Part shown: one piece after another, positions 1-6,908 of the stretch
Layout: the number at the start of each line of letters is the position of its first letter
Numbering within the stretch: position 1 is the first letter of the stretch
Origin: Chloroflexota bacterium
Lineage (GTDB): Bacteria > Chloroflexota > Limnocylindria > Limnocylindrales > CSP1-4
NCBI GenBank assembly: GCA_025935925.1
Contig: JAICUI010000009.1
Location: 1-64,000 of the forward strand
Direction of reading: 5' to 3'
DNA length: 64,000 nucleotides
Made by a program: the position numbers and the translations under genes
The notes under the pieces: model-generated
What the model saw: the letters and a program-made list of their open reading frames with translations, nothing else
What the model was told of the DNA's origin: nothing
Databases searched by the model: none

Positions 1-239
1 CGCACGGCCCGGCCGACCCAGGGTTCGATGTCGTGCGCCGCGCCGATGCCCACGCCCGGGCGGTCTTGAAGCAGCGACCGCACCTGATCCGTCTCGTCCA
101 GCCCGCGCCGGACGATCACCGGGTCGTCGGACGGTTCGAGCGCCTCCGCAAGCCGCCGCGAGGGGTCGAACGACGTCTTCTCGGCCAGCCGGGCGCGGAC
201 CGCCGGGAACTCGAGGAGCGCGATCGAGCGGCTGTCCAT
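1..239 (-). CDS. mutS2: Endonuclease MutS2, N-terminal fragment (cut by window edge)
   Basis: Only the first 79 codons are in the window. The protein starts MDSRSIALLEFPAVR and continues with the helical N-terminal domain of the MutS2 family (LEFPxVRxxLAxxTSF, then LAxALEPS and a GIGAAHDI turn). MutS2 acts on branched DNA and on collided ribosomes in other bacteria. The ATG shares its A with the TGA of mpg, so the two genes are translationally coupled, and the order pheT-cvpA-(mpg)-mutS2 matches the conserved cvpA-mutS2 linkage of many Gram-positive genomes. The ATPase and Smr domains lie outside the window, so integrity cannot be judged. Confidence 0.85.
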   Translation of the reverse strand, partial: MDSRSIALLEFPAVRARLAEKTSFDPSRRLAEALEPSDDPVIVRRGLDETDQVRSLLQDRPGVGIGAAHDIEPWVGRAV

Positions 240-925
240 CACGCGGTCGCGCGCGGGGACCGGCCGCTCACCGACGGGCTGCCCGCGACGAGGAACCGCC
301 ACGGCATCGAGGTCCACGGCTCGCCGGCGTAGTCGATCCCGATCCGCGGCGTCTCGACGATCGGCGGCCCGGGTTCGCCGGCAGGGGCTGCCTCGAGCCG
401 CAGCGGCGACGTCGCCGCGCACAGGTCCAGGCCGGTGTGGGAGCGGTCGATCGAGAAGGCGGCGCACACGAGCCCGGGGCCGGAGGCCAGCCGCGCGTCG
501 GGTGGCGGACGCGTCCCGGTGCCCCGCCGGGTCGCGGCCCGGGCAGCGCGCATCGCGGCCACGCCGGCGACGGGCTCGACCGCGCGGACGAGCAGCGCCG
601 CCGGCCGCGTCGCAGGCTCCGAGACGACGTTGAGGCAGTGGTGCATCCCGTAGACAAGGTACACGTAGGCGATGCCCGGCGGCCCGAACATCACCCGGTT
701 GCGCGCGGTCGGGCCGAACCTCGCATGCGAGGCGCGATCCGCCTCGCCGATGTACGCCTCCACCTCGACGATGCGCCCCGCGCGGCGCTCGCGGATCGCG
801 TCGGCAGGGGCGGGGTCGCGGACGAGGTGGGCGCCGAGCAGTGCCCGCGCGGCCGCGAGCGTGTCGCCGGCCAGCAGCTCGCGCGGGAACGGCCGCGACG
901 GCGCGTCGGGGCCGGTTCGAGGCAC
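239..925 (-). CDS. mpg: DNA-3-methyladenine glycosylase (AAG/MPG type)
   Basis: A 228-residue protein of the alkyladenine DNA glycosylase family, which removes 3-methyladenine and related alkylated or deaminated purines in base excision repair. The signature VEVEAYIGEADRASH lies at about residues 53-67, with Glu56 as the expected catalytic acid, followed by MFGPPGIAYVYLVYGMHHCLNVV at about 79-101, the usual DNA-intercalation and substrate pocket region. Length is normal for bacterial members. The GTG start directly follows the stop codon of cvpA with no gap, and the stop overlaps the mutS2 ATG, so it is an internal operon gene. The C-terminal tail after residue 205 is Ser/Arg rich and probably disordered. 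Confidence 0.92.
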   Translation of the reverse strand: MPRTGPDAPSRPFPRELLAGDTLAAARALLGAHLVRDPAPADAIRERRAGRIVEVEAYIGEADRASHARFGPTARNRVMFGPPGIAYVYLVYGMHHCLNVVSEPATRPAALLVRAVEPVAGVAAMRAARAATRRGTGTRPPPDARLASGPGLVCAAFSIDRSHTGLDLCAATSPLRLEAAPAGEPGPPIVETPRIGIDYAGEPWTSMPWRFLVAGSPSVSGRSPRATA

Positions 926-1522
926 CTAGCCGGCCGAACCCACGCCGTACGTCGCCTCGATGGAGTCGGGCAGCAGGAACTGGAAGAAGCCGACGAACCC
1001 CGGGATCACCTGGGTGTGCAGGAACGTCCCGGTTCCGGACTGGTCGAGCGCGTTCCAGAACGTCCGGAGGAACCCGAGCGGCTCGTTGTCGGCCGCGACG
1101 GGCACGTTGAGGTAGAACTGGTCGAGGATGATCGTCACGAACAGGAGCAGCAGCAGCCCCTGGCAGACGCCGAGCACGCCGCCCAGCACCTCGTCGATGA
1201 CGGGGTACTTCACGAAGATCTCCTGCTTCTGGTACGTCCCCTGGACGACCAGCGCGAGGGCGACGACCGCCGCCACGAACGGCACCAGGAACCCGACCAT
1301 CGCCGAGTATTCCTTCGGGTAGTACGTCCAGTTCGCGGCCAGGAAGTTCCCGATCGGCACGGACAGGATCGCCGCCAGGAAGAACGCGAACGTGATCGAC
1401 AGCAGGCCCACCGCGCGCCGGATCGTGCCCTGGACGTAGCCCAGCACGAACATGGCGAACAGGAACAGGAGGACCAGCAGGTCGAACAGGTTGAACGAGT
1501 TGAAGAACGCGACGAAGTCCAC
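926..1522 (-). CDS. cvpA: CvpA family integral membrane protein
   Basis: 198 residues with four hydrophobic segments at about 12-28, 38-56, 75-94 and 113-135. The N-terminus (NLFDLLVLLFLFAMFVLGYVQG) has the CvpA pattern of a first helix followed by G-x-x-x-G, and the third loop ends in DEVLGGVLGVCQG, the typical second Gly-rich helix. CvpA proteins are needed for colicin V secretion in E. coli and more widely for envelope homeostasis; the biochemical role is not settled. The GTG start is chosen because GAGGGGAG lies 4 bases upstream. It sits between pheT and mpg-mutS2, the usual neighbourhood in monoderm bacteria. Confidence 0.88.
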   Translation of the reverse strand: MDFVAFFNSFNLFDLLVLLFLFAMFVLGYVQGTIRRAVGLLSITFAFFLAAILSVPIGNFLAANWTYYPKEYSAMVGFLVPFVAAVVALALVVQGTYQKQEIFVKYPVIDEVLGGVLGVCQGLLLLLFVTIILDQFYLNVPVAADNEPLGFLRTFWNALDQSGTGTFLHTQVIPGFVGFFQFLLPDSIEATYGVGSAG

Positions 1523-1595
1523 GCAACTCCCCTCGAGTCGGTTCCGGACCCCCGCCGGGCGCGAGTCCCGGCGATACGGTAGCCGTTGGCGGGTC

Positions 1596-1612
1596 CGGGT
1601 CGCAACGACCCG
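1596..1612 (-). terminator. Hairpin between pheT and cvpA
   Basis: A perfect 7-bp stem (CGGGTCG/CGACCCG) with a 3-base loop sits 31 bases after the pheT stop on the minus strand. There is no following U run, so it may be a weak or Rho-assisted terminator, or a 3' end stabiliser. A TACCGT -10-like box follows before cvpA, so cvpA may have its own promoter. Confidence 0.4.
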
Positions 1613-1642
1613 ATCTCCCTATGTCCGCCCGGTTGCCGGCGA

Positions 1643-4144
1643 TCAGGCGCGGCGGCGGCCTCCGATCACGCCGAGCGCGTCGACGACCGCGCCGACCGCG
1701 GCCTCGACCTCGCCCTCCGTCAGCGTCCGCGCCGACGAACCGAAGCGCAGCCGCCAGGCGAGGCTCTTCTCGTCCCCCGCGAGCGGGACGCCTCGGTAGA
1801 TGTCGAACAGCCGGAGGTCGCGGAGGAGGGCTCCGGCGTGCGCCCGGACGACGTCGGCGACGTCGGCGGCGCGCGTCGCCTCCGGAACCACGATGGCAAG
1901 GTCGCGTTCGACCTCCGGGTAGCGACCGACGACGGGCGCCTGCTCGGCCGGGAGGCGGCCGCCGCTCAAACCGGCCAGCGCAACCTCGGCGACCAGGACG
2001 CGCGTGCCGGCGCGCAGCTCCCAGGCGTCCGCGATCGACGGGTGCAGCTCGCCGACGATGGCGTGGAGCCGGTCGTCGACGTCGGCGCGGGCCGTCCGCC
2101 CCGGGTGGAACAGCGGCTCGGCGCCCTCGGCCGTGTATGCCGGTGCCGGCAGACCGAGGCGCGCCGCCAGCAGCTCGAGGATGCCCTTCGCGTCGTCCAG
2201 GTCGAACGGCCGTGCCGGACGGTTCCACGCGGCGGGCTCCGCCGCGCCGACCAGCGCGAACCCGAGTCGCCACCACTCGCGCGGCTCGTCGGCGGTGCGC
2301 GCGTAGCCCTTGCCGATCTCGAACACCGCGACGTCATCCGTCCCGTGCCGGAGGTTCGTCCCGACGACGTCGAGCAGGCTGCCGAACAGGTTCCGCCGCA
2401 GCAGCGCGTGGTCGCGTGACAGCGGGTTGGTCACGCCGATCGCCTCGCCGCCGGGCGGCTCGTCCCCCGGCACCGACGGAACCTCCCGCCGCAGGACGAA
2501 CGTCTCGACATGTTTCGGCGACACCAGCGCCGTCGTCACCACCTCGGTGAGCCCGGCGCCCGCGAGCGTGTCGCGGACGAGCTCCCGGACCTCGAGCGGC
2601 GACGCGCGGAACTCCGGCATCGCGGTGTCGGGCGTCATTGACGGGACGAGCTCGTAGCCGCGGACTCGTGCGATCTCCTCCGCGACGTCGGCCTCGATCG
2701 CGATGTCCCGGCGCCACGTTGGCACGATCGCCGTGAGCGCGCCGTCGCCCGCCTGGACGTCGAGCGGCTCGGGCTGGAGCGCGACCGTCACCCGCTCGCC
2801 GGCCGCCGTGGGCTCGGTCGCGACCTCGACGCGGTGCAGCAGGCTTTCCTGCTCCGCCGCCGTCAGGTCCGTGCCGAGGAGCCGGTTGATGCGCCAAGGG
2901 CGGAACGCCACCCGCGCGGGCGGCGCCGGCTCGGGCGAGGTATCCAGCGCACCCGGCGCGATCGTCCCGCCGGCCCAGTCGCGGATGAGCTGCGCGGTGC
3001 GGTCGGCGCCGAGGCGCGCGAGCCGCGGCTCCTGGCCCTTCTCGAACCGGGACGACGCCTCGGAACGCAGGGCCAGCCGCTGCGCCGTGCGCCGGATGCT
3101 GACCGGGTCGAAGATCGCGGACTCGATCGCGACGTCCGTCGTCCCGTCGGACACCTCCGTCGTCGCGCCGCCCATCACGCCCGCGACCCCGATCGCGCCC
3201 GACGGGTCGGCGATGACCAGCGTGTCGGGCGTCAGCTCGCGCACGACGTGGTCGAGGGTCTCGAGCCGCTCGCCGGCCTCCGCGCGGCGCACGATGATCG
3301 TGGGACGCCCGTCGCCCGCCTTGGCGATCGTGGAGCCGTCGTAGGTGTGGATCGGCTTGCCGAGCTCGAGCATCACGTAGTTCGACGCGTCGACGACGTT
3401 GCTGATCGGCCGCTGTCCGGCGGCGAGCAGCCGCATCTGGACGCGGTCGGGCGACGGCCCGACGGTGACGCCGCTCACCCAGCGGGCCGCGAAGCCGGTG
3501 CACAGGCCCGGGTCGCGGACGTCGATCGCCAGCCGCTCGGCGGTCGCGGGGCCGCTCCCCTCCTCCACCCGGACATCCGGCTGCCGTACGCGCTGGCCGG
3601 TCGCGGCGGCGACCTCGCGGGCGAGCCCGAGGATCGACAGCGCGTCGCCGCGGTTGGGCTTCACGTCAACGTCGAGGACGACGTCGCCGTACAGGTCCGC
3701 GAGCGGGACGTTGAGCGGCGTGTCGGCGGGGAGGATCAGGATGCCGTCGCCGTCCGCGGTCAGGTTGAGCTCGGCGCCCGAGCACAGCATGCCGTTCGAC
3801 ACGACGCCCATCTTCTCGGCACGCTCGATCCGACGGTTGCCCGGCAGCACGGCGCCCGGCAGCGCCACGGGGACGCGCTGGCCGGGGGCGATGTTCGTGG
3901 CCCCGCACACGATCTCGAGCGGCGGCTGCCCGTCGCCGAGGGTGACCGTCGTCAGGCTGAGCCGGTCGGCGCGCGGATGCTTCTCGACCGTCAGCAGCTC
4001 GCCCGTGATGACGTGCTCCCAGTCGGCGCCCCAGCGCTCGATCGTCTTGACCTCCATCCCGAGGAGGGTCAGGCGCTCGGCGAGCTGCTCCGGGGTCAGC
4101 TCGACATCGACGAACTCGGAGAGCCACGAAAGCGGGACCCTCAC
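1643..4144 (-). CDS. pheT: Phenylalanyl-tRNA synthetase beta subunit
   Basis: 833 residues, the usual length for bacterial PheT, the non-catalytic partner of PheS in the alpha2-beta2 enzyme. The start MRVPLSWLSEFV is the standard PheT N-terminus and its GTG overlaps the pheS TGA (GTGA), which fixes the start. Domains in order: N-terminal region, EMAP-type tRNA-binding fold at about 40-150 (GELLTVEKHPRADRL), B3/B4 editing domain at about 210-390 (MLELGKPIHTYD), B5 domain, a catalytic-like domain with NPLSRDHALLRRNL, and a C-terminal ferredoxin-like anticodon-binding domain (VGRYPEVERDLAIVV). No sign of damage. Confidence 0.97.
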   Translation of the reverse strand: MRVPLSWLSEFVDVELTPEQLAERLTLLGMEVKTIERWGADWEHVITGELLTVEKHPRADRLSLTTVTLGDGQPPLEIVCGATNIAPGQRVPVALPGAVLPGNRRIERAEKMGVVSNGMLCSGAELNLTADGDGILILPADTPLNVPLADLYGDVVLDVDVKPNRGDALSILGLAREVAAATGQRVRQPDVRVEEGSGPATAERLAIDVRDPGLCTGFAARWVSGVTVGPSPDRVQMRLLAAGQRPISNVVDASNYVMLELGKPIHTYDGSTIAKAGDGRPTIIVRRAEAGERLETLDHVVRELTPDTLVIADPSGAIGVAGVMGGATTEVSDGTTDVAIESAIFDPVSIRRTAQRLALRSEASSRFEKGQEPRLARLGADRTAQLIRDWAGGTIAPGALDTSPEPAPPARVAFRPWRINRLLGTDLTAAEQESLLHRVEVATEPTAAGERVTVALQPEPLDVQAGDGALTAIVPTWRRDIAIEADVAEEIARVRGYELVPSMTPDTAMPEFRASPLEVRELVRDTLAGAGLTEVVTTALVSPKHVETFVLRREVPSVPGDEPPGGEAIGVTNPLSRDHALLRRNLFGSLLDVVGTNLRHGTDDVAVFEIGKGYARTADEPREWWRLGFALVGAAEPAAWNRPARPFDLDDAKGILELLAARLGLPAPAYTAEGAEPLFHPGRTARADVDDRLHAIVGELHPSIADAWELRAGTRVLVAEVALAGLSGGRLPAEQAPVVGRYPEVERDLAIVVPEATRAADVADVVRAHAGALLRDLRLFDIYRGVPLAGDEKSLAWRLRFGSSARTLTEGEVEAAVGAVVDALGVIGGRRRA

Positions 4145-5181
4145 CGGAAGGCACCGAGGAAGCGGAGGTCGTCCTCCATGTACAGCCGCAGGTCGCCGAC
4201 GGCGTGGCGGAGGTTCGCGATGCGCTCCACGCCCATCCCGAAGGCGAAGCCCTGGTAGCGCTCGGGGTCGATCCCGCCGTAGCGCAGGACGACCGGGTGG
4301 ACCATGCCGGCCCCGAGGATCGTCATCCAGCCCGTCCTCGAGCAGGCCGGGCACTTCGCGCCGTCGCAGATGACGCACAGGATGTCGAACGCGACGCTCG
4401 GCTCGGTGAACGGGTAGTAGCCGGGCCGGAACCGGGTCGCGCGCCCCTCGCCGAACATCGCGTGCGCGAACTGGTCGAGCAGGCCCTTGAGGTCGGCCAT
4501 CGACGTGCCCTCGTCGACCATCAGCCCCTCGACCTGGAAGAACTCGCTTGCGTGGCTGGCGTCGACGGCCTCGTACCGGAAGCAGCGTCCCGGCAGCAGC
4601 GCGCGGATCGGCGGGCGCTCCTGGTGCATGACCCGGATCTGGCCGGGGCTCGTGTGCGTGCGCAGGAGCCGCTGGTCGACGTCGAGATACAGCGTGTCCC
4701 ACAGGTCCCGCGCGGGGTGGTCGGGCGGGATGTTGAGCATCTGGAAGTTGGTCCGGTCGTCCTCGATCTCGGGGCCCTCGTAGACCACGAACCCGAACTG
4801 GGCGAAGACGTCGGCGATCTCGCGAGCGGTCTCGACGATCGGGTGCAAGGACCCGCGGCGGATCGGGCGGCCGGGCGTCGTGACGTCGACGGCTTCCGCA
4901 CGGAGGCGGGCTTCGAGCTCCGCGCCGCCGACCCGCGATCTCGCCTCGCCGAGGGCCGCTTCGACCGCGGCCCGGACCTGGTTCGCGACCGCGCCGACCT
5001 TCGGGCGGTCCTCGGCCGGCAGCCCGCCGATGCCGCGCAGGATCGCGGTCAGCTCGCCCTTCTTGCCGAGGACCTCGACCTCCAGCTGGTCCAGCGCCGC
5101 GGTGTCGGGGGCGGCCGCCGCCTGACCCGTCGCGCGATCGCGCAGGCCGTCGAGGTCGGCGGTCAGCTGGGCGAGATCCAT
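4141..5181 (-). CDS. pheS: Phenylalanyl-tRNA synthetase alpha subunit
   Basis: 346 residues, the catalytic class II subunit that charges tRNA-Phe. The first 85 residues form the N-terminal coiled-coil arm; the catalytic core follows with HPIVETAREI, TSPGQIRVM, the RFRPGYYPFTEPS motif 2 region and the GMGVERIANLRHAVGDLRLY motif 3. The start is the ATG of MDLAQLTADLDGL, the position usual for the family; the in-frame extension further upstream is untranslated leader containing a strong hairpin. pheS is separated from rplT by 111 bases, giving the infC-rpmI-rplT-pheS-pheT order known from enterobacteria. Confidence 0.97.
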   Translation of the reverse strand: MDLAQLTADLDGLRDRATGQAAAAPDTAALDQLEVEVLGKKGELTAILRGIGGLPAEDRPKVGAVANQVRAAVEAALGEARSRVGGAELEARLRAEAVDVTTPGRPIRRGSLHPIVETAREIADVFAQFGFVVYEGPEIEDDRTNFQMLNIPPDHPARDLWDTLYLDVDQRLLRTHTSPGQIRVMHQERPPIRALLPGRCFRYEAVDASHASEFFQVEGLMVDEGTSMADLKGLLDQFAHAMFGEGRATRFRPGYYPFTEPSVAFDILCVICDGAKCPACSRTGWMTILGAGMVHPVVLRYGGIDPERYQGFAFGMGVERIANLRHAVGDLRLYMEDDLRFLGAFR

Positions 5182-5206
5182 GTGCGAAGCCTGTCCCTCA
5201 AATGAC

Positions 5207-5234
5207 GAACCCTCGATCGATGGATCGAGGGTTC
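5207..5234 (-). terminator. Strong hairpin in the rplT-pheS gap, possible attenuator
   Basis: A perfect 12-bp stem (GAACCCTCGATC and its complement) with a 4-base loop, followed by GTCATTTGAG on the minus strand, which is a poor U run. Upstream in the same leader, CGACCCTCG at about 5253-5261 can pair with the 3' arm CGAGGGTTCG allowing one bulge, so a competing fold is possible. No T-box GGGTGG motif is present here. It could terminate rplT transcription partially or control pheST. Confidence 0.5.
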
Positions 5235-5292
5235 CATGCGGTGAGCTGTCCGAGGGTCGACCGGGCTCCACGGAGCCGATCGACCCGAGGAG

Positions 5293-5643
5293 TCAGGCCT
5301 GCGCGGCAACCTCGGCGATCGCGCCGAACGTCGCGTCGTCGCGCGCCGCGATGTCGGCCAGGATCTTACGATCGAGGTCCACCCCGGCCTTCTTGAGGCC
5401 GGCGATCAGCTTGCCGTACGTCGTGCCGTGGATGCGGGCGGCGGCATTGATGCGCACGATCCAGAGCTCGCGCATGTCGCGCTTGCGCTGCTTGCGGTCC
5501 CGCGTCGCGTAGGCGAGCGCGTGGAGCTCGGATTCGTGCGCGCGCTTGACGAGCTTGCGGTTCGTGCCACGACGCCCCTCGGCGTCGTGGAGGAGGCGCT
5601 TGTGCCGCTTGTGGGCGGTGACGCCCCGCTTGACGCGTGCCAT
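5293..5643 (-). CDS. rplT: 50S ribosomal protein L20
   Basis: 116 residues, normal for bL20, an early 23S rRNA-binding assembly protein. It begins [18 protein letters not shown] and carries the conserved RNA-binding basic N-terminus and the globular C-terminal half ([31 protein letters not shown]). The ATG was chosen because it gives the exact family N-terminus; the frame stays open upstream into rpmI but that part is not conserved. It lies 8 bases after rpmI in the infC-rpmI-rplT operon. L20 represses this operon translationally in other bacteria; no such site is obvious here. Confidence 0.97.
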   Translation of the reverse strand: MARVKRGVTAHKRHKRLLHDAEGRRGTNRKLVKRAHESELHALAYATRDRKQRKRDMRELWIVRINAAARIHGTTYGKLIAGLKKAGVDLDRKILADIAARDDATFGAIAEVAAQA

Positions 5644-5651
5644 CGGTGCTC

Positions 5652-5849
5652 CTAGAGGTGCGGCAGCAGCCGGCGGAGCTGCTCCTGGTGCTCGGGCCCG
5701 ACGACCTCCTTGCCGGCGTAGCGGCGGGTCCGGCGCGAGGACTTGATCTCGAGGTGGTGGCCCCGCCACGACTTGACGCGGATGAACTTGCCCGACCCGG
5801 TGACCCCGACTCGCTTCTGGGTCCCCTTGTGGGTCTTCATCTTCGGCAC
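5652..5849 (-). CDS. rpmI: 50S ribosomal protein L35
   Basis: 65 residues, the standard length of bL35. It begins [21 protein letters not shown] and is rich in Lys and Arg as expected for a small rRNA-binding protein. The GTG start gives the canonical MPKMKTHK N-terminus; the internal ATG three codons later would remove conserved residues. It sits 7 bases after the infC stop and 8 bases before rplT. The C-terminal end ([14 protein letters not shown]) matches the helical tail of the family. Confidence 0.97.
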   Translation of the reverse strand: MPKMKTHKGTQKRVGVTGSGKFIRVKSWRGHHLEIKSSRRTRRYAGKEVVGPEHQEQLRRLLPHL

Positions 5850-5856
5850 GCTGGCC

Positions 5857-6570
5857 TCACTCTCCTGCTGGCGCCGCCTCGGCCGCCGGAGCGGGAGCGG
5901 GCATCGGTTCGACGGCCGCCTCGGCCGCCGGGGCGGGTGCGGATGCTGATGCGGCCGGGGCGACCGGCTCGGGAGCCGGTTCGGCTCCGTTCGCCACGTC
6001 GGGCGCCTCGTCGGCGCCCTCGGGCCTCGCCCCTGCGGTGCGGTGCTCGTGGACCCTCGGCTTGTGGACCGAGGCGAGCGTCATGAACATCGACTTCCCC
6101 TCGAGCGCGGGTGCGCGGTCCACGGTCCCGTGGTCCTTCACCGCCTCGCTGAACTTCGCGAGGAGGCTGCGCCCGATCTCCGGGTGCGTGAGCTCCCGTC
6201 CGCGGAACCGGACGGTCACCTTGATCCGATCACCGTCCTCCAGGAACTCGACCGCGCGGTGGACCTTCGTCTCGAAGTCGCCCGTGCCGATCTTCGGCGT
6301 GAGGCGGACCTCCTTGAACTCGACCGCGCGCTGCTTCCGCTTCGCCTCCTTCTCCCGCTTCGCCAGCTCGTAGCGATACTGGCCGAAGTCGAGGAACTTG
6401 ACGACCGGCGGTGCCGCCGTGGGCGCGACCTCGACGAGGTCGAGCCCCCGCTCCTGCGCCATCCCGAGGGCCTGGTGCGTCGGCATGATGCCGAGCTGTT
6501 GGCCGTCTTCATCGAGGACCCGGACCTGGGGGACTCGGATCATCTGGTTGACGCGGAGGTCTCGGCTGAT
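5857..6570 (-). CDS. infC: Translation initiation factor IF-3 with probable AUC start and long Ala/Pro tail
   Basis: IF-3 checks start-codon and initiator tRNA pairing on the 30S subunit. The N-domain (RVNQMIRVPQVRVLDEDG) and C-domain (TPKIGTGDFETKVHRAVEF, KVTVRFRGRE) are complete at residues 1-170. No ATG lies near the conserved start. An ATC codon at 6570 has AAAGGGA seven bases upstream, whereas the nearest GTG at 6609 (13 codons earlier) has no close ribosome binding site and would add unconserved residues. Rare AUU/AUC starts are known for infC and underlie autoregulation. After residue 170 comes a 68-residue tail rich in Ala, Pro and Glu, absent from most IF-3 proteins and probably disordered. 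Confidence 0.93.
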   Translation of the reverse strand: MSRDLRVNQMIRVPQVRVLDEDGQQLGIMPTHQALGMAQERGLDLVEVAPTAAPPVVKFLDFGQYRYELAKREKEAKRKQRAVEFKEVRLTPKIGTGDFETKVHRAVEFLEDGDRIKVTVRFRGRELTHPEIGRSLLAKFSEAVKDHGTVDRAPALEGKSMFMTLASVHKPRVHEHRTAGARPEGADEAPDVANGAEPAPEPVAPAASASAPAPAAEAAVEPMPAPAPAAEAAPAGE

Positions 6571-6642
6571 GGCGTGTTCCCTTTGTTTGAGTGACTGATC
6601 TCGCGGCACGCGTGGGCAGACAACCCCTGCGGCAGCCGGGGG

Positions 6643-6648
6643 ATGGTA
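6643..6648 (-). promoter_or_regulatory. Probable -10 box of the infC-rpmI-rplT operon
   Basis: TACCAT on the minus strand about 70 bases before the infC start. Initiation about 7 bases downstream would give a 65-base leader containing a CCCC/GGGG hairpin. The 338-base gap between infC and thrS holds no recognisable gene. Confidence 0.4.
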
Positions 6649-6908
6649 GCACAGCGGTTCTCGGGATCGCCACCGCGGGGGGGCCCATCCGAGGCGGCTC
6701 GCCGGCCGGCCGGGGAACCCGCCGACGCGCCGCTGGCGCCTGGGCGGCGGGGGCGCCCGGTACGTCGCGAACGGACTGCGTCCGGGCACCCCGGGCGCCC
6801 GATCAGGCCGATTCCGGGTGGGATTCGGGGCGCGCCGGGCGCCGGTGCTCCGGATGGACGGCAGCCGGTGCGCAACCGGGCGGTGCGAGCGCCCGGCACC
6901 CCGGGGTG

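Noticed and set aside
437-1582. Long plus-strand open frame opposite mpg and cvpA, and similar long frames opposite pheT, thrS, etf and mrp genes
   Set aside because: They are GC-rich antisense shadows with Arg-, Gly- and Pro-heavy translations and no family similarity; the minus-strand genes carry clear conserved motifs.
5182-5292. T-box riboswitch for pheS
   Set aside because: The GGGTGGNACCGCG motif is absent and the leader is too short for stem I.
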